From: a virus
IMG/VR virus record: IMGVR_UViG_3300031251_000051
Coordinates: 1 to 41,293 of that record
DNA: 41,293 nt
Direction: 5' to 3' (one strand)
Of the stretch, positions 1 to 7,877 are shown piece after piece; positions within the stretch are counted from its first letter, which is position 1; each line of letters begins with the position of its first letter. The position numbers and the translations under genes are program-made. The notes beneath the pieces are model-generated. The model saw only the letters and a list, made by a program, of their open reading frames with translations. It was not told the origin of the DNA and did not search any database.

Positions 1-60
1 GGCTACGGCTACGGCTACGGCTACGGCGACGGCGACGGCGACGGCGGAGGTGGAAAATGA
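1..60 (+). CDS. 3' end of the Gly/Tyr repeat protein (partial, wraps the circle)
   Basis: The first 57 bases read in frame as Gly-Tyr and Gly-Asp dipeptides ending in GGGGK and a TGA at 58-60. This is the tail of the gene seen whole at 40948-41187, so the window was cut inside this gene. At position 40 this copy has G where the other copy has T (41167), giving Asp instead of Tyr. Its last bases, GGAGGTGGAAA, also serve as the Shine-Dalgarno sequence of the next gene. Confidence 0.85.
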   Translation, partial: GYGYGYGYGDGDGDGGGGK

Positions 61-452
61 CCACCCCTCCCCCGCCCACACCAGCGCACACGCCGGACAT
101 CGTGACGAGGCTGCGGGACAAGAAGAAGCACTGGACCGAGGTGCAACTTGAGGCCGCCGACACCATCGCCCGCCTCGCGCGGGAGCGGGACGAGGCGAGA
201 GCTGACCGCGACGGGCTGGGCATGGCACTGGGCAAGTGCGCCGCCCTGACTGACGACCTCACCAAATCCCGCGACCTGCTCAGGGCCGAGGTGAAGGCGT
301 GGAGAGCACACGATGCCGCCGTCATATTGCTCGACAACAGCAACGACGATTCCGCCGCGCTCGCCGTCGAAGGGTACGAGAACGCTTGCACATCGGTGGC
401 AACCGCCCGCGCCGCCACCGACGCCGCCAACGCACTGGGAGAGACACGATGA
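57..452 (+). CDS. Small coiled-coil protein, unknown function
   Basis: 131 residues. The start is ATG at 57, overlapping the TGA of the repeat gene, with a strong GGAGGTGG ribosome site. The N-terminus is Thr/Pro rich; residues about 20-85 are a charged heptad-like helix (Leu, Ala, Glu, Arg) that should form a coiled coil; the C-terminus is Ala rich. The first 110 bases are repeated at 41184-41293 because the molecule is circular. It opens a chain of small coupled genes running to 4060. I recognise no family. Confidence 0.75.
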   Translation: MTTPPPPTPAHTPDIVTRLRDKKKHWTEVQLEAADTIARLARERDEARADRDGLGMALGKCAALTDDLTKSRDLLRAEVKAWRAHDAAVILLDNSNDDSAALAVEGYENACTSVATARAATDAANALGETR

Positions 453-796
453 GCGACTACGAAGAAATCATGCGGACGTACATTGAACTCAACACCAGCA
501 ACTACGACCACGACGACGTATGCAGGCTGAACGCTTGGGGGATCGAGGCGGTTTCGTTTATCACCGACCTCACCGCCGAACTCTCCACCCTCCGCGACAA
601 ACTCGCCACCGCCGAAGCGGATCGTGAGATCGACGCGGGCAACTACAAGGCCCTCCGCGAGCAGAACGAGAGGATGCGGAAGGCGTTGGAGCACATCGCC
701 GATTACGTTTACAACATGGGCGAGATCGACACGGAGCATTACGCCCGCGTCGCCCTCTCGTCATCCGCCAAGGCGGGGAAGGACGGTGAAGCGTGA
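449..796 (+). CDS. Small helical protein, unknown function
   Basis: 115 residues, started at ATG 449 (ATGA overlap with the previous stop; ribosome site GGGAGAG). The N-terminal half is acidic and Asn/Tyr rich. Residues about 50-90 form a long amphipathic helix, so it may pair with itself or with the preceding coiled-coil protein. No enzyme motif is visible. The overlap suggests co-translation with its neighbours. Confidence 0.75.
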   Translation: MSDYEEIMRTYIELNTSNYDHDDVCRLNAWGIEAVSFITDLTAELSTLRDKLATAEADREIDAGNYKALREQNERMRKALEHIADYVYNMGEIDTEHYARVALSSSAKAGKDGEA

Positions 797-1038
797 GCGG
801 CGACCAAAGACAATGCCCGTCCATCCACAAGTGGAGCGGCCAGCAGTGCATCCGCGAGGCTGGTCACGATGGCTACTGCTGGGGCAAGGGCCAACGGGGG
901 TACAAGAACTTCACTCGCGCGGAGTGGTCGTCGAAGAACGGCCTATTCGCATCCCACCACCAGTACGACACGAAGTATCCGGCCAACGCCGCGCATCACG
1001 AACCCAAGGACAAGAAGGAGAAGCCAGATGGAGATTGA
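793..1038 (+). CDS. Small Cys/His protein, possible zinc binder
   Basis: 81 residues from GTG at 793, overlapping the previous TGA as GTGA. Three Cys and two His within residues 7-30 (CPSIH, QQC, GHDGYC) are arranged like a small metal-binding knot; the rest is polar and Lys rich. Zinc binding is inferred only from residue spacing. Its end overlaps the start of the HNH gene by 11 bases. Confidence 0.65.
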   Translation: MSGDQRQCPSIHKWSGQQCIREAGHDGYCWGKGQRGYKNFTRAEWSSKNGLFASHHQYDTKYPANAAHHEPKDKKEKPDGD

Positions 1039-1564
1039 CGAAGAAGCACGATTCTGGAGCAAGGTCGATCGCTCGGGAGGCCCCGAATCATGCTGGCCTT
1101 GGGTATGCGGAAAGGACACAAAGGGGTATGGGTGCTGTAGGATCGGCCCCCGCAAGCAGACTTGTGCGCACAGGGTGTCTTGGCAAATCTCTCGTGGGGA
1201 CATACCCCCCGGCTTACTTGTTTGCCACAGGTGCGACAACCCGCCGTGCTGTAACCCCGCCCACCTATTTCTAGGCACGAACACGGACAACATGCGAGAT
1301 TGCTCCGCAAAGGGCCGGATACCAAAGGGTGATTCACACCACACCAGAACTCGCCCCGAGTTGGTTCCGCGAGGATCGACCCACAGCAGCGCCAAACTCA
1401 CCGAGGCCGACGTTGTTTGCATTCGCAAAATGCTGGCGAGCGGAAGAACCCATTACGACATAGCCGCTGCGTTTGGGGTGAGCAGGTCGGCGGTGAGCAA
1501 CATCGCCGTCGGAAAGGTCTGGAAACACGTCGCGCCAGTCGCGGCAATAAGGAGCAATCCATGA
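1028..1564 (+). CDS. HNH homing endonuclease with C-terminal helix-turn-helix
   Basis: 178 residues from ATG 1028, ribosome site AAGGAG. The HNH nuclease core spans residues about 45-90: AHRVSW with H48, then a Cys/His-rich loop with H67, and the PAHLFLGTNTDNMRD signature with N76 and H79. Cys residues at 66, 69, 74 and 75 could hold a structural zinc. Residues about 124-166 form a helix-turn-helix (LTEADV, AAAFGVSRSAVSNI), as in NUMOD-type DNA-recognition tails of free-standing homing endonucleases. It is embedded by overlaps in the early operon rather than flanked by its own signals. Its target site is unknown. Confidence 0.88.
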   Translation: MEIDEEARFWSKVDRSGGPESCWPWVCGKDTKGYGCCRIGPRKQTCAHRVSWQISRGDIPPGLLVCHRCDNPPCCNPAHLFLGTNTDNMRDCSAKGRIPKGDSHHTRTRPELVPRGSTHSSAKLTEADVVCIRKMLASGRTHYDIAAAFGVSRSAVSNIAVGKVWKHVAPVAAIRSNP

Positions 1565-1974
1565 GTCCGAACACGATGAGCCTGAAGGATTGTCAGGGGT
1601 GGCTCGCCGCACAAGACGGCTGGTTCTCGCCCGAGGCCGTGCCTGAGTTCGTCCCCGATCATCAGAGGGCGTTCGCTGTCGGTCGATGGACGCGGGAGAT
1701 CGGCAGCGAGGGCCTCGAGTTTACAAGTTTCCATCCCTATCCCCCCACCCTCGACGCGGCTGCGGCTGCGATGCCGGAGGGGTGGTACTTCATGCTCGGC
1801 ATGGGATTGCCAAAAGACCTTGGCGGGTCGGGCGTTGGCTTCTGGTGTGATGCGTTCAAGCCGCGAGAGGACAACACAAATATTCGCGTCGCCGCCGACA
1901 CCGAAATCCTCGCCCGCTTCCGCCTCGCGGTTGCGTGCAGACTCGCCGAGAAAGGAACGACCAATGCCCAGTGA
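1561..1974 (+). CDS. Hypothetical protein
   Basis: 137 residues from ATG 1561 (ATGA overlap; ribosome site AAGGAG six bases upstream). Trp/Phe/Pro-rich globular sequence without membrane segments. Features include a W-F-S-P-E segment near residue 20 and a C-terminal helix (ARFRLAVACRLAEKG). I recognise no family. It is translationally coupled to the HNH gene before it. Confidence 0.7.
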   Translation: MSPNTMSLKDCQGWLAAQDGWFSPEAVPEFVPDHQRAFAVGRWTREIGSEGLEFTSFHPYPPTLDAAAAAMPEGWYFMLGMGLPKDLGGSGVGFWCDAFKPREDNTNIRVAADTEILARFRLAVACRLAEKGTTNAQ

Positions 1975-2317
1975 CATCACGGCGAAGGAACTACATGACA
2001 TGATGAGCCAGTGGCCGAAGGAGGCGCAGGCTCCCGCTCGCTTCAAGGACTCAGACGGGAAGTTTGTCAACGTCGCCAAGTGGATTCACGGCGACGGGAA
2101 GATCAGCAACGAAGCCGCCGCCCTCCTCTTCACCGCGAGCGGCACACAGTGGTTCATCGACCACATCGGAATCACCATCGTCTATCCACCATCCCAGTGT
2201 GACAACGTGTGGTCCGTGATGAAGTTGGGAGAGGGCAAGTTGCACTCCGGCCCCACCCTCCTCCACGCCCTGCACAACGCCATCATCGCCACCAAGGGGA
2301 CCGACAATGCCAAGTGA
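1964..2317 (+). CDS. Hypothetical protein
   Basis: 117 residues from ATG 1964, overlapping the previous gene by 11 bases; ribosome site AAAGGAA. Soluble mixed alpha/beta sequence ending in a helix (LLHALHNAIIATKG). No motif recognised. Its C-terminal end resembles that of other short phage early proteins that finish in an Ala-rich helix, but this is not diagnostic. Confidence 0.7.
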   Translation: MPSDITAKELHDMMSQWPKEAQAPARFKDSDGKFVNVAKWIHGDGKISNEAAALLFTASGTQWFIDHIGITIVYPPSQCDNVWSVMKLGEGKLHSGPTLLHALHNAIIATKGTDNAK

Positions 2318-2696
2318 ACTGACACGAGCGCAGAGAGCGGCATGGCGAAATCAACTCAACCAGCCGTATTACGAGGTGACATTTTCTGAACACACTGTCT
2401 CTGCGCTCCTCGACGCCCTCGACGCCGCCGAAGCGAAGATCGCCCAACTGACAGCCGCGACTCCGGGAGGTTGCAGCCACATTCAGGGCGGCGCGTGCCA
2501 TGCCTGCGTGAACAGGCTGAAATCCACCATCGCCCAACTGACCAAGGAGAGGGACACGCTTCTCAAAACCCTGCTCGGTGTTGCCGGGTTCCACGCGAGC
2601 GGGACCACCGCCCGACGCATGATCGACGCGGGCCTCAACGCCGCCCGCCAGCCATTCACCGCCGCCGCCGACTCATCCAAGGCTCTGGGGGACTGA
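2307..2696 (+). CDS. Coiled-coil protein with internal Cys pair
   Basis: 129 residues from ATG 2307, ribosome site AAGGGGA, overlapping the previous gene by 11 bases. Residues about 25-50 and 65-90 are heptad-like helices (ALLDALDAAEAKIAQL; RLKSTIAQLTKERDTLLK) separated by a loop with three Cys and two His. It could form a hairpin coiled coil with a metal or disulfide at the tip. Function unknown. Confidence 0.7.
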   Translation: MPSELTRAQRAAWRNQLNQPYYEVTFSEHTVSALLDALDAAEAKIAQLTAATPGGCSHIQGGACHACVNRLKSTIAQLTKERDTLLKTLLGVAGFHASGTTARRMIDAGLNAARQPFTAAADSSKALGD

Positions 2697-3247
2697 TGCC
2701 CGGAGCCGCCCCGATCATCCTCGGAATCGACCCCGGCCTGAGCTGCACCGGCTGGGCGGCGATCACCCCCGACATGATCCTCGGAGCGGGAACGTGCATC
2801 CCCAAGGACGGCGGAACGGCGTGGGTAAGGTGTCTGCAACTGATCGACGACATTGGGCAGGTGATCGAATCCCTGCGCCGCGATGGCCACAGTCCCACCA
2901 CGATCGTCGTAGAGACGCCCCAGACCTACACGCGGGGGATGAGCGGGAAAAGGTCGCTGGCGACGCTCCCGGGGTACGGGATGGCCGTTTGTGCGGCTCT
3001 GGTGTCCGCGAACAGCCACAAGGGCGGGTGCTGCGATCTGATCGAAACGTCGGCGAGCGAGTGGAGCCGACACGCGCCGGCGACAAGGGGAGACTCGGAC
3101 AAGCGGGCGAGGGTGGACTACATCGGGCATCTGTACGGGAGGGCAGCACTTGACGGAATGGCCAAGGCGAAGGCCGCGGCGATCGCGGACGCGGTGCTGA
3201 TCGCACGGTGGCAGATGCTGCGGAACTCTGATAGGAGAATCGCATGA
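2696..3247 (+). CDS. RuvC-like Holliday junction / DNA-branch nuclease
   Basis: 183 residues from ATG 2696, joined to the previous gene as TGATG. The RNase-H-fold start is clear: IILGIDPGLSCTGWA puts the first catalytic Asp at residue 12, IVVETPQ gives a Glu at 73, and the C-terminal helix ADAVLIARW supplies an Asp at 165. This is the pattern of RuvC and phage RuvC-like resolvases, which cut branched DNA during recombination and before packaging. It fits with the ERF annealing protein and SSB on the same strand. Confidence 0.82.
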   Translation: MPGAAPIILGIDPGLSCTGWAAITPDMILGAGTCIPKDGGTAWVRCLQLIDDIGQVIESLRRDGHSPTTIVVETPQTYTRGMSGKRSLATLPGYGMAVCAALVSANSHKGGCCDLIETSASEWSRHAPATRGDSDKRARVDYIGHLYGRAALDGMAKAKAAAIADAVLIARWQMLRNSDRRIA

Positions 3248-3435
3248 GCAAAAAGCTTCCAGTTCGGCGGCGCGGAGACAAGGCCATGCCGACGTTCGAT
3301 GAAACCGCCGAGTATGTGCGGATCAAACTTGGGCGATCCATCACCCGCCAGGGCGTGCAGGTTGTTGAGCAGAGAGCGCTGGAGAAGATCCGGGCGTGCC
3401 TTATGGCGCAGGTGTATGAACGGAGGTCGACGTGA
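3244..3435 (+). CDS. Mini-protein resembling sigma-70 region 4
   Basis: 63 residues from ATG 3244 (ribosome site AGGAG, ATGA overlap). After a basic N-terminus, residues 17-53 run as an acidic helix (TFDETAEYVRIKLG) followed by ITRQGVQVVEQRALEKIR. This matches the recognition-helix pattern of sigma-70 region 4 (typically SRERVRQIExxALxKLR). Alone it would bind -35-like DNA or the RNA polymerase flap. In this position, at the end of the early arm, it could be an activator or an anti-sigma/co-sigma partner for late transcription. Function is inferred from similarity only. Confidence 0.62.
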   Translation: MSKKLPVRRRGDKAMPTFDETAEYVRIKLGRSITRQGVQVVEQRALEKIRACLMAQVYERRST

Positions 3436-3821
3436 CGACGCTTGATTACATGCCGGAGCCAAGAGCGATCACCCTTGAACCCCTCGCGCGAGAGCTGGCG
3501 GGAAGGCCGCTGCGGATCGACCGGCTGCCAGAGCCTCCGCCCCCACCGGCGCCCTACGTCATCAAGAACCGGCGAGATCCGCGGGAGCACTGCCGCGCCC
3601 TTGGGCTCGATTACGACTGGGTATTTTCTCTGACCCCGACGAGCAGACTCTGCAGGAAGGGCGGACGAACCTTCGCGCGGAGCAGGGTGTGGGAATCCAT
3701 GTTCAAGCACGGCGTGAGCTTCCACGACATGGCCAATCGCACGATGAGCGATGCGTCGTCGATCCTGGCGATGGGCCGCCGGCACGGCTGGTATAAACAC
3801 GCGAGCGAGCGAGCACGATGA
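3432..3821 (+). CDS. Hypothetical protein, possible helix-turn-helix C-terminus
   Basis: 129 residues from GTG 3432 (ribosome site GGAGG, GTGA overlap). The N-terminal 50 residues are Pro and Arg rich and probably extended. Residues about 80-125 are helical and contain VSFHDMANRTMSDASSILAMG, which could be a helix-turn-helix in which the Ser/Asp-rich turn precedes a recognition helix. Coupling to the region-4-like gene suggests a joint regulatory role, but this is guesswork. Confidence 0.62.
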   Translation: MTTLDYMPEPRAITLEPLARELAGRPLRIDRLPEPPPPPAPYVIKNRRDPREHCRALGLDYDWVFSLTPTSRLCRKGGRTFARSRVWESMFKHGVSFHDMANRTMSDASSILAMGRRHGWYKHASERAR

Positions 3822-4060
3822 GCAACAAGAACAAGAGCAGGACCGACGACAGAATTCCCACCACCCGCGCCGACGTTCGCCTTGATCTGGACGAGGCGGA
3901 TGCGGTCTATGACCTGCTCAATGGCGCGGAATACAAAACGCTGCTGTGGGAGGCCCGCAAGAAGATCGGAGTGGCCGTCGATCGGGCCAAGAGCGGAATC
4001 GGCGGCGCTGTGCGCATGCACCCCATGGCGCTGCTGGTGAACATGCAAAAGAAGAAATAG
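3818..4060 (+). CDS. Small basic protein, last gene of the plus-strand arm
   Basis: 80 residues from ATG 3818 (ATGA overlap). Charged at both ends (SNKNKSRTDDR at the start, QKKK at the end), with a central helix (DEADAVYDLLNGAEYKTLLWEARKKIGVAVDRAK). It ends only 8 bases from the stop codon of the convergent SGNH gene. I see no intrinsic terminator in that gap, so opposing transcripts must overlap or be stopped by another mechanism. Family unknown. Confidence 0.68.
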   Translation: MSNKNKSRTDDRIPTTRADVRLDLDEADAVYDLLNGAEYKTLLWEARKKIGVAVDRAKSGIGGAVRMHPMALLVNMQKKK

Positions 4061-4068
4061 GCGTCGGC

Positions 4069-5817
4069 CTACATCTTGATCGGGATGTACTGCCGCTTGG
4101 TAGTGGTCAGGCCGAGAGCTGTTTGTACGCCCGAATGCCGGGCCAGCGCCTGACCGAGCAGCGTGTGCCCGATGGGTCCGTAGTGCGGCCAGTTGGTGCC
4201 GGTGCCCGCTGCGTCGCCGTGTCCGTCCAGCGTGATGTTCGTACCAGAAGTGTCGATGTGCGGCACCTGCCACGCCGCGCCAAGGGCCTTGGTCTGGATC
4301 GACTTGATATCCGTCTCGCTGGCGTTGCAGCAGAGCTCGGGCACCTCGGCGGGCGTGTTGAACACGAAATCGAAGTTGGCTCCGGTCTTGGCCAGCAGCG
4401 CGGCGTACAAGACTTTGTTCTGCGCCTCGGCTGTGATCCCGCTGAAGACCTGAAGACACGGCAGGATGATCCCCACCGAGGTTGCACCACGGTACTGCTT
4501 GGCGTTCTTGGCGACCTGGTCGATCGCGTTGACCAGCGTTTGCATGTTGCCGCTGGTGGCCGTGCCCGTCCCGTCCCCATTGAGCAGATCGTTCACGCCG
4601 AGATTGATGAGGTAGAGCACCTGGCCGAACGGACGCTGTGTGGTGCTGATCCCGTTGGCGGGGATCATCGCCTGGAATGTCGTCGGGTCCGACCAGTTGT
4701 ACACGGTGCTGTCGTAAGTTCCGCCGCTGGCAACCGTGATGCTCCCGCGGATGCCCGAGGCGGTGGCGAACTCGAAGCCCTTGTTGTACACCGCGACAAG
4801 GTTCTTGCGGAGAGCCGATTCAAGCACGCTGACGTAGTTCACGCCGCTGTGGCTGGTGAGCCCCGCGGTAATGCTGTCGCCGATGCACACGATCGCCTTC
4901 GTCGGCTCGGGATATGTCGCGTCGCCATTCGCGTGATTCAATGCCCACTGGCAGTACGGGTAGAGCGTCGCGTCTGAGAGCGTCCCATCCTCAAACTCGG
5001 CGAGCGAGGTGTAGGTGGAGACGGAGTTACGCGGGTCGAGGTAGACCTGTGCAGATGGGCCGTTAGCGCCCGATCCCACCAGATGCGTGTTGGTGTAGGG
5101 TGTTCGCAGCGTCGCGTTCGCACTGGTGATGGGCGATGTGTATGAAGACCATGTGATCGTGCCGTTGGCGTACCGACCGACGCGCATGCCCGTTGTGTTG
5201 CTCTGACAGATGAGGACTTCCGGGCCGACGCCAACGCACGCAGCGTGCGGTTGATGCTCGTCGGCCTGTGAGGCAACGGCCTGCGACCATGCGCCAGTTC
5301 CGCTCGGAAGCCCATGCAGCGTTGCCGTTGGCCGTCCGTTCACCGTGATGCTCAGACCGAATCCGTTTTCTACGCCAACTCCGGTCTGGTTTGAGAATCC
5401 GTAGAACATCACGCCAGGGCAGCCGGTATCGAACGGTCCGCCGGTCGCTTGCGAGATCAGGTTGCGGTTGCCGATCGGGTGCCGCACGCCGATGATGAAT
5501 GTGAAGTTTCTGAGCTGCGGAGATCGTTCGGTGGAGTTCCCGCCGGTCGCCTTCTCCAGCACCGCCGTGAGATAGCTGTAGTTGTGATTGCAGGAGATCC
5601 CGCGGCCGCCCACGCCCGCGACACTCGCCCCCTTCGACGAGTCCACGCCGAGCGCGATGTCGTAGTTCGCCGCGGCGTCAGCCGTCAGCCACTCGTCGGG
5701 CTGTGCGAAGCCGGGCGGCGCGTGATTGGTGCCAGTGGAAAGGCCGATACCGGCCAGCGTGCGAAGCCGGACGCAGGAGTTTGTTCCAGATGTCGGGATA
5801 GTTGCGGTGACGGCCAT
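4069..5817 (-). CDS. Receptor-binding / tail-fibre protein with SGNH (GDSL) hydrolase domain
   Basis: 582 residues from ATG 5817, the last late gene. Residues about 20-290 are beta-rich and look like a jelly-roll or LamG-type sugar-binding domain. Residues 305-560 are an SGNH esterase: block I IVCIGDSITAG (nucleophile Ser 315), block III INLGVNDLL (Asn 409), and a C-terminal block with His 545 (NWPHYGPIGHTLLG) preceded by Asp residues. SGNH domains on phage tails remove acyl groups from surface polysaccharide. The position at the end of the late operon fits a receptor-binding tail tip. The substrate is unknown. Confidence 0.8.
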   Translation of the reverse strand: MAVTATIPTSGTNSCVRLRTLAGIGLSTGTNHAPPGFAQPDEWLTADAAANYDIALGVDSSKGASVAGVGGRGISCNHNYSYLTAVLEKATGGNSTERSPQLRNFTFIIGVRHPIGNRNLISQATGGPFDTGCPGVMFYGFSNQTGVGVENGFGLSITVNGRPTATLHGLPSGTGAWSQAVASQADEHQPHAACVGVGPEVLICQSNTTGMRVGRYANGTITWSSYTSPITSANATLRTPYTNTHLVGSGANGPSAQVYLDPRNSVSTYTSLAEFEDGTLSDATLYPYCQWALNHANGDATYPEPTKAIVCIGDSITAGLTSHSGVNYVSVLESALRKNLVAVYNKGFEFATASGIRGSITVASGGTYDSTVYNWSDPTTFQAMIPANGISTTQRPFGQVLYLINLGVNDLLNGDGTGTATSGNMQTLVNAIDQVAKNAKQYRGATSVGIILPCLQVFSGITAEAQNKVLYAALLAKTGANFDFVFNTPAEVPELCCNASETDIKSIQTKALGAAWQVPHIDTSGTNITLDGHGDAAGTGTNWPHYGPIGHTLLGQALARHSGVQTALGLTTTKRQYIPIKM

Positions 5818-6168
5818 TTATGCGGCTCCAAACTGTGCGGCGGTGGCGACCCAAATCCAGACCCATGCGATTTTGCACAACAGGTGCAAAGCCTGATCGA
5901 CGTGGATGTTCGTGAGTTTCCGGCATTTCAGCACGTCGATGATGAAGTGCGCGATGAACTCGCACGCTCCGAGGGCGGCGCTTCCGGTAGCCAGTCCGAC
6001 CGCGACGGCATGAGTCGCCGCGTGCGCCGTCAGCCAGTAGTACCAAGGCACGCCAAGGTGGGGCGTGTCAAACTTCCCCTTGCCCACGGCGATCGCATCC
6101 GATTGGAGCGGGAAGTCGCACACGAAGTGCAGACCCCAGAGGAGAAGTAAAAGGTTGAACATCGTCAT
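5818..6168 (-). CDS. DUF3307-like membrane protein
   Basis: 116 residues. The start is ATG 6168, which gives an ATGA overlap with the gene before it. Hydrophobic helices at about 3-15, 37-60, 62-75 and 95-112 carry the DUF3307 pattern: LHFVCDFPLQSD, then a WYYWLTAHAATHA segment, then EFIAHFIIDVLKC and DQALHLLCKIAW. The His/Asp residues inside the membrane segments are typical. DUF3307 proteins are common in phage late regions, where their function is unknown; a lysis-related role is possible here because other small membrane genes are nearby. Confidence 0.7.
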   Translation of the reverse strand: MTMFNLLLLLWGLHFVCDFPLQSDAIAVGKGKFDTPHLGVPWYYWLTAHAATHAVAVGLATGSAALGACEFIAHFIIDVLKCRKLTNIHVDQALHLLCKIAWVWIWVATAAQFGAA

Positions 6169-7247
6169 GCAGACACTCCGAACTGCGACTGGGTGGCGAC
6201 CACGCACCCGTTGAGGGTGACTTGGGTTGCGTCTCTGGGGATCGGCGAGAGGTCGCGGCGGGGTTCGGGGAGAGTGTTGCGAACTACTGTTGCGGCGGCA
6301 CAGATATCACCTAATCCGCGTTCGGTTTGAATACCGGGCTGGCTCCACAGCAGCACAATCTGGTCCGAGGTGTTCCGCCCGATCTCAAAGAACGCTTGGA
6401 AGCTCTCGATGGTCGCTCGGGGCGTCGTGTAGTCGGGATCGGTGACGACGAGAACGCTGTCGGGGTTGGCGCGGGCCGCGTTCACCGCCGTAACGAAGCC
6501 CGACCAGCCTCCATCGAAGTAGCATTGCGGTGAAGCCACCAACATGGTGTTCCCGCGCGAGAGCGAGGGCCAACCATTCTTGTCGTAGACGGTGAAACTG
6601 GGCGATGCCCCCGTCTGCCCGCCCGCTGAGTTGGCGATGGTCGCGCCGAGTTCCTTGAACGGCGAGAGGGCTTCAAAGATCGCCGCGTCCTCAACCTGAC
6701 CCATGCGGCGGCAGACGAGGTCCGCGATGGTGAGGTAGAAGGGCGTCCACATGCCCTTGCCCACTTGGGCAGCCTGCCGCGTCGGGTCGGTCGGGTCGTA
6801 GAGCCGGGCAAGTTCCGGGCCGATCTGCTCGCGAGCGTCGGGGTCCATCACGATCCGGTTGAGAATCGCAAAGGGGTTGCTCTCGCTCCATTCGCCCGTA
6901 TCCATGAACGGACAGGGCCATTCCCGATTGGAGATCACGAGGTCGATGCTGTCCACGCCGATCTTCTTGCACGCTGCGACAACCATCTGCATGATCTGCT
7001 TGGCGCGGGCGATGGGGGCCGGGTCGAGCCTGTTGAGCAGTAGGCTCGTGAACGTCACGGCCATGTCCGAGAGCAGCGTGTGGATGTACAGCACCCGCAT
7101 CCCCAGCGGCTTCGCGGCGAGTTGCTGGGCGATGGAGTCGGCGGAGGCTTGGTCAAAAGTGTTTGCACCTGGCCAAGTCCAAAACACGGCGCTGGTCATC
7201 CCCGCCGCCTTCGTCAGATCAGTCTCTCGATGCGCCACAAGTCTCAT
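6165..7247 (-). CDS. Soluble protein, possible TIM-barrel glycoside-hydrolase-like
   Basis: 360 residues from ATG 7247 (ATGA overlap); an upstream in-frame ATG at 7283 lies inside the preceding gene. Alternating strands and helices (MRLVAHRETD, SAVFWTWPGAN, MRVLYIHTLL, IDLVISNREWPCP, TMLVASPQCYFD, SVLVVTDPDY, QIVLLWSQPGIQT) suggest a TIM barrel. Acidic residues at strand ends (E in SNREWP, D in CYFDGG, D in TDPDY) could be catalytic. It is the best candidate here for a wall- or polysaccharide-active enzyme, since no classical endolysin is seen. I cannot place it in a named family. Confidence 0.6.
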   Translation of the reverse strand: MRLVAHRETDLTKAAGMTSAVFWTWPGANTFDQASADSIAQQLAAKPLGMRVLYIHTLLSDMAVTFTSLLLNRLDPAPIARAKQIMQMVVAACKKIGVDSIDLVISNREWPCPFMDTGEWSESNPFAILNRIVMDPDAREQIGPELARLYDPTDPTRQAAQVGKGMWTPFYLTIADLVCRRMGQVEDAAIFEALSPFKELGATIANSAGGQTGASPSFTVYDKNGWPSLSRGNTMLVASPQCYFDGGWSGFVTAVNAARANPDSVLVVTDPDYTTPRATIESFQAFFEIGRNTSDQIVLLWSQPGIQTERGLGDICAAATVVRNTLPEPRRDLSPIPRDATQVTLNGCVVATQSQFGVSA

Positions 7248-7867
7248 TCGGATTCCTTCGATGCCTTCACAATCGCAACCCACCCTGTCAGCACGCCGCC
7301 GCTATCCAAGACGGGATTGGCAAGTACCGTAATCGGGATTGACTCGCCTTCCGAAGTGGTCCACCTGTACCGGCTTCGGAACTGCCGTCTTTCCCGCACG
7401 GCGTCGTCCCACTCGTCGATGACTCGCGGCACGTCGGCTGGGTGTATGACGTTAACCCAGTTCCGCCCAAGAAAGTCATCTTCCGGGCGGTTGCAGAGTC
7501 GGCACGCCGCCCCGTTGATCCAGATGCATTGTCCATCGGAGTCACTGTGCCACTCTCCAATCTCCATCACGGCTACGAGGGTTCTGCGCCCGATCTCTGA
7601 CGTGGAGACGGTGCGGTCGATCCGCTCTGTGCGCTTGCGAACGTCGGCCATGTGGTCCGCGATGGACGAGCCGCCGTTTGGCTTCAGGGCGACGTAAATC
7701 TCTTCGATCATGTTCTCTTTGCGGACCTGTCGGAGCCGCTCGGTTTCCCGAGTCGCCGCCAGAGCCTTGGCCCTGCGCTGGAGCCAGGCATACCAGCCGC
7801 CGACAATGGCGGTCGCCCCGCTCGCGGCGACAAAGAGTTCTAGGTAGGGGGTTGTAGAGGTGAGCAT
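7244..7867 (-). CDS. Membrane-anchored PAS-domain protein
   Basis: 207 residues from ATG 7867. One hydrophobic segment (residues 8-30) is followed by a charged linker helix (31-98) and a PAS fold at about 100-200: GEWHSDSDGQCIWINGAACRL, then a DDFLGRNWVNVIHPAD stretch typical of the F-helix region, RYRWTTSEGE, and a final strand GVLTGWVAIV that resembles the usual end of a PAS domain. There is no kinase, cyclase or HTH output domain. PAS domains bind ligands or partners and sense redox or small molecules. In a phage late cassette it may sense host state or act on a host PAS-containing kinase; this is inference. Confidence 0.78.
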   Translation of the reverse strand: MLTSTTPYLELFVAASGATAIVGGWYAWLQRRAKALAATRETERLRQVRKENMIEEIYVALKPNGGSSIADHMADVRKRTERIDRTVSTSEIGRRTLVAVMEIGEWHSDSDGQCIWINGAACRLCNRPEDDFLGRNWVNVIHPADVPRVIDEWDDAVRERRQFRSRYRWTTSEGESIPITVLANPVLDSGGVLTGWVAIVKASKESE

Positions 7868-7877
7868 TCATCAGTTC

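Noticed and set aside
7724-7868. Reading the PAS gene as a complete sensor kinase
   Set aside because: No HisKA, HATPase, GGDEF or other output domain follows; the protein ends right after the PAS fold.
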